Positions 1 to 7,650 of a stretch of 64,000 bases of DNA are shown in pieces. The position numbers were made by a program, and so were the translations under genes. The notes beneath the pieces were generated by a model. It saw only the letters and a program-made list of their open reading frames with translations. It ran no database searches and was not told where the DNA came from. How positions within the stretch are numbered: position 1 is the first letter of the stretch; the number at the start of each line of letters is the position of its first letter. The DNA is taken from the NCBI GenBank assembly GCA_028345955.1, contig JAOMEO010000002.1, positions 1 through 64,000 on the forward strand, written 5' to 3'. The DNA comes from Candidatus Thioglobus sp. (GTDB lineage Bacteria; Pseudomonadota; Gammaproteobacteria; PS1; Pseudothioglobaceae).

Positions 1-168
1 ACCCTTATTAACCTCGAAAGAGGCATTATTAACTCCGACCACACAACCAGCTTTTTGAAATTCTGTAGCAACAACTTTGCCATTGGCATCTTGAAGCAAT
101 TTTTCGGCATTTTTGCCAAATATTTTATAAACGGAATCGCATTTAATTACAGGTTGCTGATCAGACAT
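1..168 (-). CDS. Osmolyte ABC transporter ATP-binding protein, N-terminal fragment (ProV-like)
   Basis: Not in the ORF track because it runs off the left edge; 56 residues are visible from an ATG at 168. The reading frame gives MSDQQPVIKCDSVYKIFG followed by KLLQDANGKVVATEFQK and GVNNASFEVNKG. This is how ATPases of the glycine betaine/proline ABC class begin, before the Walker A loop. A ribosome-binding site AGGAAGATATT lies just upstream. It follows the OpuAC-type binding protein gene on the same strand across a 207-bp gap holding two hairpin repeats, so it is probably the energy-coupling subunit of the same importer. Walker motifs lie outside the window. Confidence 0.8.
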   Translation of the reverse strand, partial: MSDQQPVIKCDSVYKIFGKNAEKLLQDANGKVVATEFQKAGCVVGVNNASFEVNKG

Positions 169-209
169 AATATCTTCCTAAATTCTTTGAAACAAATAAA
201 ACACTCAGT

Positions 210-315
210 ATATACAAAAATACCCCTACCCCCTTATTATAATTAATTTAAGGGTAAGGGTAATATACAAAAATACCCCTACCCCCTTATTATAATTAAT
301 TTAAGGGTAAGGGTA
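210..315. repeat. Two tandem 53-bp repeats with hairpin potential
   Basis: A 53-bp unit (210-262) is repeated exactly at 263-315. Each unit contains near-complementary arms, TACCCCTACCCCCTT and AAGGGTAAGGGTA, separated by an A/T-rich loop, so each could fold as an imperfect hairpin. The pair lies between the binding-protein gene and the ATPase gene of a transporter. Intercistronic hairpins at such positions often stabilise or terminate the upstream message so that the binding protein is made in excess. That role is inferred. Confidence 0.85.
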
Positions 316-375
316 CTTAGTACTTAACAAACACCCCTCATTCTATTCGAATAAAGAGCGCTCTAGATTAAAGGA

Positions 376-1332
376 CTACTTTGTGAAAGCCGTCCAAACA
401 GCCTCGTTATCTGCAAGCCACTTAGCTGCAGCATCTTCATGAGACATCTTATCAATATCAACTAGAGCAGCCATCTGACCGATTTGTCCAGTCGAGAAGT
501 CTATCTTAGTGTAGGCTGTATACGCAGCTGGATGAGTCTTAGGGAACTTATAGTTCGCCGCTTTCTTCAACCAACCTCTAGGTGAACCACAAGCCCCGTC
601 ACCACCTTCTGTTTCACGGCAACCATAGAAGTATGGAGGAAACTCTATGAAGTAAAAACCATCACTATCCGTAAAGTTAGGTGTCCAGTTAAATATAATT
701 ATACCTTCTCCAGCAGCTTCTGCAGAATCAATAGCCGCCCAAAGAGCGTCTGCACTACCAGTTTGTTTATAAGTGTATTCATCATCTAAACCAAGAGCTC
801 CAATACGATCTTCAAATAGATTCTTTCCGGTATCCGGATCAACGTGCCAAGGACCGTCTAAGAAAACACCTTTACCACCAGAATCGGCAGTAGCAAAAAC
901 TGATCCACAACCTTTAAGAGCATTCCAATCTGGAAGTCCAGGACATAGATTTTGCTCTATTACGAAGTTAGGAACGCCCATATCTTCAATAGTCAAGGCA
1001 GAATGGGTACCAGCCTCTATTAGACCGCCCTTCTCCATGGCTGTATAGTAAGCATGGCCAAAGGCTCCTTCCCAAACTTCGTGAGATATAGTAACGTCTC
1101 CAAGACGAATCGATTCATATACACCGTTCGAGTCAGCAGGAACGTAAGCTACGTTGTTACCCATAGACTCAAAAATACCACCAATCACGTAGGACATAAC
1201 CACTTGGCTTGACCAGTTGTGAATTGGTATAACGATTGGCTTTGTCGAGTCAGCCGCAAGAGCCTGACCAGATACCGAAGCCAAAGTTAACGACAAAGCA
1301 GCTGCAGCTACCTTACTTGTAAACTTATTCAT
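376..1332 (-). CDS. Periplasmic substrate-binding protein of a betaine/TMAO-type ABC importer (OpuAC family)
   Basis: 318 residues. A Sec signal peptide is clear, with a hydrophobic stretch ending in SGQALA before ADSTKP. The mature part begins VIPIHNWSSQVVMSYVIGG, and motifs such as VYESIRLGDV and HEVWEG are typical of OpuAC/ProX-type proteins that hold quaternary amines in an aromatic cage. The start ATG has a good ribosome-binding site (AGGAGAAATAA). It lies between tdm and a ProV-like ATPase, so TMAO (TmoX-like role) or glycine betaine are the likely ligands. Sequence alone does not separate these. Cys residues in the second half (FYGCRETEGGDGACG) could form a disulfide. Confidence 0.85.
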   Translation of the reverse strand: MNKFTSKVAAAALSLTLASVSGQALAADSTKPIVIPIHNWSSQVVMSYVIGGIFESMGNNVAYVPADSNGVYESIRLGDVTISHEVWEGAFGHAYYTAMEKGGLIEAGTHSALTIEDMGVPNFVIEQNLCPGLPDWNALKGCGSVFATADSGGKGVFLDGPWHVDPDTGKNLFEDRIGALGLDDEYTYKQTGSADALWAAIDSAEAAGEGIIIFNWTPNFTDSDGFYFIEFPPYFYGCRETEGGDGACGSPRGWLKKAANYKFPKTHPAAYTAYTKIDFSTGQIGQMAALVDIDKMSHEDAAAKWLADNEAVWTAFTK

Positions 1333-1365
1333 TTATTTCTCCTATATAGTTATCATTGAATACTT

Positions 1366-1396
1366 TGTATACGCTTCAAATAAAAGAAACAGTCAA
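1366..1396 (-). promoter_or_regulatory. Possible sigma-70 promoter of the binding-protein gene
   Basis: On the minus strand TTGACT (1391-1396) and TATACA (1366-1371) are separated by 19 bp, placing a transcription start about 27 nt before the ATG at 1332. The spacer is longer than ideal. If real, the binding protein can be transcribed independently of tdm. Confidence 0.4.
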
Positions 1397-1417
1397 AATA
1401 TACAACTTTCAAAATGA

Positions 1418-1437
1418 TTTTTTTAACGTTAAAAAAA
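1418..1437. other. A/T palindrome between tdm and the binding-protein gene
   Basis: TTTTTTTAACGTTAAAAAAA is a perfect 20-bp palindrome just upstream of the putative promoter and 64 bp after the tdm stop codon. It could be an operator or a weak transcription stop. A/T-only arms of this kind also arise by chance in such AT-rich DNA. Confidence 0.35.
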
Positions 1438-1500
1438 AATCAAACTTACATTCTTAGAACTTGTTACTCTCTAAGATTGTTTAGTAGCCTGAGAACTCTC

Positions 1501-3801
1501 TTACATTCTAACTCGAGTTTTCTCAGGATCATAAAACGGAAAGCGAACTACAGTCGCTGCTAGGCGCTTTTGATGTCCATCTAACTTTCCTACCTCAACC
1601 TCGGTGCCAATTTCTGACTCTGAGATTGAAATTCTGCACAAGGCAATGTTCTTTTTTAAAATCGGTGAACGTGTTGCGCTTGTAACGATTCCTACCTGTT
1701 GCTTACCAATATACACGCCATCACCGTGCAGTGCAACTTCATTGTTGTGTAATTCTAACCCAACTAGGGTTCTTTGGGGAGAATTCTTCCTAAGAATTAA
1801 AGCTTCTTTTCCAGAAAAATCATCCTCTTTTGACTTCAATGGAACGGTAAATGCAATACCAGCCTCGAACGGATCTGTCTGGTCACAGAACTCATAACCT
1901 CCGAAAATTAAACCCGATTCAATTCTCAACATATCAAGTGCATTAAGGCCTAGAGGACATATATTAAATTCTTCACCAGCCTCAGCAATTGCATCCCAAA
2001 CTGCCTCACAGTCATTAGGATGAGCAAAAATCTCATAACCAAGTTCACCTGAGTATCCTGTACGAGAAACCATCACCGGTATCCCAAACTCTCCTCCGAT
2101 ACGTCCAATTGAGAATCGGAACCATTTAAGATCCTCAACGTCAGGTTGAAGTCTTGGTGTCCAAATAATTTTGGCTAGAGTTTCGCGACTCTTTGGACCT
2201 TGGACAGCAACATTATGTAATTGGTCTGTGGAAGATTTAACCCAAACATCTAAATTCTTTTCCTTGGCAATTTTACGAAGTAATTTGCCTCCATCTTCTG
2301 AGCCACCGACCCAGCGGAAATTATTTTCACAGAGACGATACAAGGTGCCATCATCTACCATACAACCATTTTCGTAGCACATAGCAGAATAGACAACTTG
2401 ACCAACGGCTAGTTTACGAACATCTCTGGTTATTGCATACTGCATTAATGTTTCTGCATCTTGACCATAGACTTCAAACTTTCTGAGTGGCGCTAGGTCA
2501 ATCATAACAACCCCTTCACGGCATTGCCAGTATTCTTTTATTGCACCTAAATTAGTGTAATCAAGTGGTAACCAATAGCCATTATAGTTATCAAAGTTTT
2601 TGGTTAATTTTGATGTATTTTTATGAAAACCGGTTTCTTTAGTCATAGTGGGGATTGATTGTGGGTCAGGCCTAAAGGCCATCGCAGTTGAAAAATTGTT
2701 ATTATTGTCGTATATCCTAACATGGATATCGGTTGGATTCCATCCATTAGCAGAGGAGGTGTCGTCTGGACATGCTGATGATATACACACCAAATCATCC
2801 AAAGCTTTAAATAAAACATAGTCACCTGGCCTAGACCAAGAAACATCAGCAGTCATTGCATGACACTCTTCAATTGCTGTATTAAAAAATAGATTCACAG
2901 CCACCCAATTCTTGCGCGGAGCGATTCCATACTCAGCAAGAGAATTGTTGAAGTTCTCATTACAATTGACATGCCCTGGAAAACCTCTATCATCATAATA
3001 TTTAGCATTGCAAGCCAAACCAAATGTGTCATGCCTACAAACCGTGTCTCGAACAATTTCAACTAATGGAACTGAATTCTGATTATAAAACTTGTCATGG
3101 CATCCCGGTTCAGGATAACTTTTAAGCATGTGTGATCTTGTCACTGTTGGATCGAGGTTTAATTCTCTATTGTTTTTTAAATCTTCGACTAAAAAAGCTT
3201 GAAAATCTGAACATTGTTGTCCTTCAACATCAATAACCTGTATATATTCACCAGCTTTGACTTTATAAGCCACTGCCGTACTTTTATTTACCCTGATTTC
3301 CTGAGCGTTTTTTGCTAGAGGTTCTGGGAGACGTTCAGAAGGTTTTGTTGGATTTGCGCGAGAAACATTTATCAAAATCTCTGTTGGTGCATCATGTTCA
3401 TCGACAATCATAGGACCACCTTTTGCATCAAATACACATAAGGTGTCCTTATCAATCCGAAAAGATTGACGCGAGTCAGCAGGACTCGAAGTTGAAAAAA
3501 GTTCAGCGCCTGTTAAATTATTAGTTTTGATTTTCTTATGACCTAAGATCGCCTTTAGCATATCAGAACAGTCATCAAGTGCCATTTTTGAAGAATTGTT
3601 ACTTGGCTGACTACTCCAATCAAGTGCATCCATCACTGAAGAGCCTTTCGAATCAAACGCTAAAATACTACATTGCTGGTCACCTTCAACATCAATAACT
3701 TCGACAGAGTCTCCGCTTTGCAAATCAATTGAAACCGCTTCACCACCTAGTATTTGGTAGGTCTCACAGTCATCAGTATATTTAATGTTAGACAGTCTCA
3801 T
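1501..3801 (-). CDS. tdm: Trimethylamine N-oxide demethylase (Tdm)
   Basis: 766 residues with the architecture of Tdm. Two DUF1989-like segments come first (VIDVEGDQQCS near residue 36, VIDVEGQQCSDF near 189), followed from about residue 400 by a GcvT-type tetrahydrofolate-binding aminomethyltransferase domain (VMIDLAPLRKFEV, SRTGYSGELGYE). The enzyme cleaves TMAO to dimethylamine and formaldehyde, and the folate domain captures the formaldehyde. Cys264, Cys280 and Cys344 sit one residue from the zinc ligands I recall for Methylocella silvestris Tdm (263, 279, 343), which strongly supports the call. It has its own promoter and lies in a methylamine locus. The alternative, a generic DUF1989-GcvT fusion of unknown substrate, is less likely here. 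Confidence 0.85.
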   Translation of the reverse strand: MRLSNIKYTDDCETYQILGGEAVSIDLQSGDSVEVIDVEGDQQCSILAFDSKGSSVMDALDWSSQPSNNSSKMALDDCSDMLKAILGHKKIKTNNLTGAELFSTSSPADSRQSFRIDKDTLCVFDAKGGPMIVDEHDAPTEILINVSRANPTKPSERLPEPLAKNAQEIRVNKSTAVAYKVKAGEYIQVIDVEGQQCSDFQAFLVEDLKNNRELNLDPTVTRSHMLKSYPEPGCHDKFYNQNSVPLVEIVRDTVCRHDTFGLACNAKYYDDRGFPGHVNCNENFNNSLAEYGIAPRKNWVAVNLFFNTAIEECHAMTADVSWSRPGDYVLFKALDDLVCISSACPDDTSSANGWNPTDIHVRIYDNNNNFSTAMAFRPDPQSIPTMTKETGFHKNTSKLTKNFDNYNGYWLPLDYTNLGAIKEYWQCREGVVMIDLAPLRKFEVYGQDAETLMQYAITRDVRKLAVGQVVYSAMCYENGCMVDDGTLYRLCENNFRWVGGSEDGGKLLRKIAKEKNLDVWVKSSTDQLHNVAVQGPKSRETLAKIIWTPRLQPDVEDLKWFRFSIGRIGGEFGIPVMVSRTGYSGELGYEIFAHPNDCEAVWDAIAEAGEEFNICPLGLNALDMLRIESGLIFGGYEFCDQTDPFEAGIAFTVPLKSKEDDFSGKEALILRKNSPQRTLVGLELHNNEVALHGDGVYIGKQQVGIVTSATRSPILKKNIALCRISISESEIGTEVEVGKLDGHQKRLAATVVRFPFYDPEKTRVRM

Positions 3802-3827
3802 TTATATACATATTCACAAATAGGCGA

Positions 3828-3857
3828 ATTATACTTAAGAATAATATAAAGAGTCAA
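3828..3857 (-). promoter_or_regulatory. Strong sigma-70-like promoter of tdm
   Basis: On the minus strand TTGACT (3852-3857), 18 bp, then TATAAT (3828-3833). The predicted start point is about 20 nt before the tdm ATG at 3801. This indicates that tdm is transcribed separately from the gmaS-mgs genes upstream. Confidence 0.7.
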
Positions 3858-3921
3858 TTTGAAATCATTCATATTATGAAATAATTTAACGATATTTTTA
3901 GGATTATATAGTGAATATAAA

Positions 3922-3967
3922 CTTAGTTTTAACAGCATCTCAGGGGGAGAGATGCCGTAAAACTAAG
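3922..3967. terminator. Long stem-loop between the mgs operon and tdm
   Basis: CTTAGTTTTAACAGCATCTC pairs with GAGATGCCGTAAAACTAAG (10 bp plus 7 bp with a small internal mismatch) around an AGGGGGA loop. No T tract follows on the minus strand, so it may be a Rho-dependent stop or a 3'-end stabiliser for the upstream operon rather than a classic intrinsic terminator. It lies about 65 bp upstream of the tdm promoter. Confidence 0.6.
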
Positions 3968-4033
3968 GAAGCAAACTTGAAAGCTAATTTTGAATAGCAA
4001 TCAGTTAACTCCCTAAAAAATCACTTACATTAA

Positions 4034-4420
4034 TTAAAACTTACGGTAAGCGTTGTTCAGATCAACCATTGGATGGTTTTCTGACATTTGAAACTTAATC
4101 AACAGTTCACGAGCAATCATGTCACGCTCCTGTTGATTGTCTGGAAGTGTAATCGTGTCAGGTATGGTTACCCAGCCGTTAATGTTTCTATCAAAAACTG
4201 CTGCTTGGTCTCCCTCATAACCCATATGGACATCCTCTAACCAGTTAAGATCTTTCCAGCCCATCTTGTCAATATATTTTTGCAGAAACGGTGTGATAAA
4301 CTTAAGGTCAGGAACTAAGTTCACATCATATCTATAGCCAATGTGTTGTCCAATTTCTTGTTCACGATCCGTATCTAAGCCATCAGCTCCAACTACAAAT
4401 GTTTCTTCATTAGTACTCAT
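4034..4420 (-). CDS. Small conserved-looking protein of unknown function in the methylamine operon
   Basis: 128 residues, acidic, with no signal peptide, membrane segment or cysteine cluster. Recognisable features are only compositional: a tryptophan-rich centre (KMGWKDLNWLEDVHMGYEG) and a C-terminal KFQMSENHPMVDLNNAYRKF. It starts 10 bp after the mgsC stop on the same strand, so it is translated as part of the gmaS-mgsABC unit and probably serves that pathway. It does not look like the small sarcosine-oxidase-type subunits (MgdB/MgdD), which carry a Cys-zinc motif or folate-fold features. I do not recognise the family. Confidence 0.8.
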   Translation of the reverse strand: MSTNEETFVVGADGLDTDREQEIGQHIGYRYDVNLVPDLKFITPFLQKYIDKMGWKDLNWLEDVHMGYEGDQAAVFDRNINGWVTIPDTITLPDNQQERDMIARELLIKFQMSENHPMVDLNNAYRKF

Positions 4421-4430
4421 AATAACTCCT

Positions 4431-5768
4431 TTAAAAACGTGTCATGTCAGGGCGACCAACTGTATGCTGAGATCCTGCAATAGGAACCTGTGCGCAGGCT
4501 GAAGCCTCCATAGTTAAAGCAGCTAAGTCTTCTGGTTCTAATGAATGTATATTCGTCTTACCACATGCACGAGCCATCATTTGACACTCAATTGCTAATG
4601 TGTGTAGGAAGTTATATACACGCTCCGAAGCTGCATCTGGGTCAAGACGCTTTCTAAGCTCAGGGTCTTGAGTCGCAACACCAACTGGGCAACGACCTGT
4701 ATGACAGTGATAGCATTCACCAGCTTTAACACCCATTTCCTTTTCATAATCTGCTTCTGGTGTGTCTCTATTACAGTTAAGTGCCATTAAAGCAGAATGA
4801 CCAATAGCAATCGCATCAGCACCTAGTGCTATTGCTTTAGCAACATCACCACCATTACGGATACCACCTGCATAAACCAACGTGATTTCACCTGTCATAC
4901 CAACATCATCGAGTGCTCTACGAGCTTGACGAATTGCTGCAATTCCTGGTACACCTGTTTCTTCTGTTGCTAAATGAGGTCCAGCACCAGTACCACCTTC
5001 CATGCCGTCAATGTAGATACTGTCACAACCAGTTTTAGCAGCCATACGGACGTCATCGTATACACGTGCAGCACCTAGCTTCAATTGAATAGGAATCTGA
5101 CCATCCGTCGCTTCACGAATTTCTCCAATTTTAAGCGCTAGATCATCCGGACCTAACCAGTCAGGATGTCTTGCAGGTGAGCGTTGGTCAATACCGGCTG
5201 GTAGTGAACGCATTTCTGCAACTTGGTCTGTTACTTTTTGGCCCATCAAGTGACCACCTAAACCTACCTTACAACCTTGACCGATGAAAAATTCAACAGC
5301 ATCAGCTAAACGCAAATGGTTAGGATTAAAACCATAACGAGATTGGATACACTGGTAGAACCATTTGCTAGAATAACGTCTTTCATCTGGAATCATACCT
5401 CCCTCTCCAGAACAAGTCGCTGTACCAGCCATGGTAGCACCACGCGCTAAAGCTGTCTTAGCTTCGTAACTTAGGGCACCAAAACTCATACCTGTGATGT
5501 AGATAGGAATGTCTAGTTCTAGTGGTCGCTTAGCGTTTGGCCCAATAATCGTTTTTGTTAAACATTTTTCCCTGTAACCCTCAATAACAAAACGGGTAAG
5601 AGTACCTGGCATAAAAGTTAAATCATCCCAAGTTGGAATCTTTTTGAATAGAGAGAAGCCTCTCATTCTGTAACGACCCAGGTCTGATTTGATATGAATA
5701 TCGTTCATCACTTCCTTAGAGAAGATAAAACTTTTACCTAAATTGTATTGATCGTCTGTATCACTCAT
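4431..5768 (-). CDS. mgsC: N-methylglutamate synthase, FMN/iron-sulfur catalytic subunit
   Basis: 445 residues homologous to the FMN-binding half of glutamate synthase (GltB central domain, GlxD/MgsC type). Visible motifs are TGMSFGALSYEAKTALARGA, QLKLGAARVYDD, the phosphate-binding run YAGGIRNGGDVAKAIALGADA, and the iron-sulfur loop CYHCHTGRCPVGVATQ. In the methylamine pathway MgsABC transfers a methylamino group from gamma-glutamylmethylamide to form N-methylglutamate. The split into three subunits, each corresponding to a glutamate synthase domain, plus the gmaS neighbour, argues for Mgs rather than a plain glutamate synthase. Confidence 0.85.
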   Translation of the reverse strand: MSDTDDQYNLGKSFIFSKEVMNDIHIKSDLGRYRMRGFSLFKKIPTWDDLTFMPGTLTRFVIEGYREKCLTKTIIGPNAKRPLELDIPIYITGMSFGALSYEAKTALARGATMAGTATCSGEGGMIPDERRYSSKWFYQCIQSRYGFNPNHLRLADAVEFFIGQGCKVGLGGHLMGQKVTDQVAEMRSLPAGIDQRSPARHPDWLGPDDLALKIGEIREATDGQIPIQLKLGAARVYDDVRMAAKTGCDSIYIDGMEGGTGAGPHLATEETGVPGIAAIRQARRALDDVGMTGEITLVYAGGIRNGGDVAKAIALGADAIAIGHSALMALNCNRDTPEADYEKEMGVKAGECYHCHTGRCPVGVATQDPELRKRLDPDAASERVYNFLHTLAIECQMMARACGKTNIHSLEPEDLAALTMEASACAQVPIAGSQHTVGRPDMTRF

Positions 5769-5804
5769 AATTTTTCCTTTTATTTAATTTATTTAGAAGT
5801 ATGA

Positions 5805-6647
5805 TTAAAGAACCAGTTTTTTCTCACTTGGCTCTAAATTATCGTAGTTCCATAATTGCTTACCAGAAACATACTTTTGCATTTTTTCAACACCTTTGGG
5901 TGCCTTCATGCCATAAAGATCTAATTTAGATGTAAGGTATCGAACATCAAGTTCTGTCATTTCACCCGGTACACAATCAACACCAAGTTCTTCGACCTCA
6001 CCGCCGACATAAATAGTACCGTCATACATTGAATCACCTAGGTTCATACCAGCATCACCACAAATAATCATACGACCACGCTGCATCATGAAACCAGAGA
6101 AAGCACCCGTCTTTCCACCAACAATAATAGTGCCTCCTTTTTGGTCGATACCAGTACGTGCACCTACACTACCTTTACATACAAGATCTCCACCACGAAT
6201 AGCAGCACCAAATGTAGAACCCGCATTTCCATCAATTACAACTGTACCGGCCATCATGTTTTCTGCGCATGACCAACCAACACGTCCCTTAATGTGAACG
6301 TTAGGTCCATCAATCAAACCACAACCAAAGTAACCTAAACTGTCAGAAAAAGTTAAATTAAGTCGGTTTAGGATACCAACACCAACGCCATGTCTTGACA
6401 TAGGATTATCAACCGTAATGTTTCCGATACCTTTTTCCATTAACGCTCTAATTTCACCATTGATTTCTCTTGGTGTCATTTCTAGAGCGTCAATTGTTCC
6501 ACTCTTGCTAGTGTCCACGTCAAATGAGTGAAAATATGTTAGATTTTCATTTTCATCAACCGAGAAAAAACGTTGCTGGGTACGTCCCTTTAATTGCTCT
6601 TCGTGAAGCCCCATTTCATGAGACTTATCTTCTTTTAATGTTGCCAT
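5805..6647 (-). CDS. mgsB: N-methylglutamate synthase, GXGXG subunit
   Basis: 280 residues corresponding to the C-terminal GXGXG beta-helix domain of glutamate synthase (GlxC/MgsB type). The glycine-rich coils are obvious: GAAIRGGDLVCKGSVGARTG, GGTIIVGGKTGAFSGFMM, GDSMYDGTIYVGG. This domain is structural and couples the amidotransferase to the FMN site. The ATG overlaps the end of mgsA by 13 bp, suggesting translational coupling; a GAGG ribosome-binding site is inside mgsA. mgsC follows after 36 bp. Confidence 0.85.
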   Translation of the reverse strand: MATLKEDKSHEMGLHEEQLKGRTQQRFFSVDENENLTYFHSFDVDTSKSGTIDALEMTPREINGEIRALMEKGIGNITVDNPMSRHGVGVGILNRLNLTFSDSLGYFGCGLIDGPNVHIKGRVGWSCAENMMAGTVVIDGNAGSTFGAAIRGGDLVCKGSVGARTGIDQKGGTIIVGGKTGAFSGFMMQRGRMIICGDAGMNLGDSMYDGTIYVGGEVEELGVDCVPGEMTELDVRYLTSKLDLYGMKAPKGVEKMQKYVSGKQLWNYDNLEPSEKKLVL

Positions 6648-7573
6648 ACTCTTACCTCTCCGTGATATGGGTCAAATGTTTCAATGCGATGGTCAAACAA
6701 TTTTCTGATTGCTACTTCTTCTGAAGCTAATGCAATCATGTCATCGCCTTCATATACAACCATCGGTTTAGCAGCCATAACGTCCTTAGCCATACCAAGT
6801 TCGTCTTTAGTTGCTACTAGATAAGTGAAAACGCCATCTAGATATTCAACTGAATTTTTCATCGCTGTCTCTAAATCATCTCCCTGATTCATTCTATCTG
6901 CTATATAAACTGCGATGAGCTCTGAATCACAATTAGATGAGAAGCGATGTCCTTTACGCTCAAGTGCTCGTCTGTTTGTCCAATAGTTAGTTAACTGGCC
7001 ATTGTGAACCACAGCAACGTCACTAAATGGGTACGCCCAATAAGGGTGAGCAGAACGAATATCTACATCAGACTCTGTTGCCATACGTGTATGACCAATA
7101 CCGTGAGTACCATTAAAACCGTCTAGACCATACTGACCAGAAACAATCGCTGCATCACCAAGGTCTTTAATCAACTCTAGCGAGTTACCAATTGACAAGA
7201 TTTCAACGCCTTCAATATCTTCCACAAAGTCTGCCACTTTTTTCATGTCTCCCGAGAAATCGATCTCGTAACGGTGGGCATACTCAGTGGGGCTTTCTTT
7301 CTTAACTACTTTAACGCCAAGTTCTGCAAGGCGTGAGTCAATCAATGCAAGACGTTCCTCAATTGCAGCATGTATATCGTAACTACCTTCTAGGTCAGCC
7401 GCTTCAGCCACCTTAAAACGCATAATTTGATTGCCGTTATCTTCTCCATACATTGCATAACCAGTAGAGTCTGGACCTCTATGCTTCAAAGCCTGCAACA
7501 TTGATGTCATTTGCTCACCAATATTTGCACCTTTTCCAGCTTGTTTATGAATAATTCCCGCTATTCCGCACAT
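6635..7573 (-). CDS. mgsA: N-methylglutamate synthase, class II glutamine amidotransferase subunit
   Basis: 312 residues. It begins MCGIAGI with the catalytic N-terminal cysteine of class II amidotransferases, followed by LKHRGPDSTGYAM, GIGHTRMATESDVDIRSAHP and NGQLTNYW. It corresponds to the GATase domain of glutamate synthase (GlxB/MgsA type) and should release methylamine from gamma-glutamylmethylamide for transfer by MgsC. The ribosome-binding site AGGAGATATATTT is good. It follows gmaS across a gap containing a perfect hairpin. Confidence 0.85.
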   Translation of the reverse strand: MCGIAGIIHKQAGKGANIGEQMTSMLQALKHRGPDSTGYAMYGEDNGNQIMRFKVAEAADLEGSYDIHAAIEERLALIDSRLAELGVKVVKKESPTEYAHRYEIDFSGDMKKVADFVEDIEGVEILSIGNSLELIKDLGDAAIVSGQYGLDGFNGTHGIGHTRMATESDVDIRSAHPYWAYPFSDVAVVHNGQLTNYWTNRRALERKGHRFSSNCDSELIAVYIADRMNQGDDLETAMKNSVEYLDGVFTYLVATKDELGMAKDVMAAKPMVVYEGDDMIALASEEVAIRKLFDHRIETFDPYHGEVRVWQH

Positions 7574-7599
7574 AAATATATCTCCTATTCTAAAATTAA

Positions 7600-7619
7600 C
7601 CCACCTTCGCGAAGGTGGG
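7600..7619. terminator. Perfect 20-bp palindromic hairpin between gmaS and mgsA
   Basis: CCCACCTTCGCGAAGGTGGG is fully self-complementary with a TTCG-like apex. On the minus strand it is followed by TTAATTTTAG, not a clean T tract. It probably causes partial termination or protects the gmaS 3' end, giving more GmaS than MgsABC. Confidence 0.65.
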
Positions 7620-7650
7620 CATTCTAAATAAAAACCTAAATCTAGCTAGC

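Noticed and set aside
210-315. Possible CRISPR array
   Set aside because: Only two copies, directly abutting without spacers, and no cas genes in the window.
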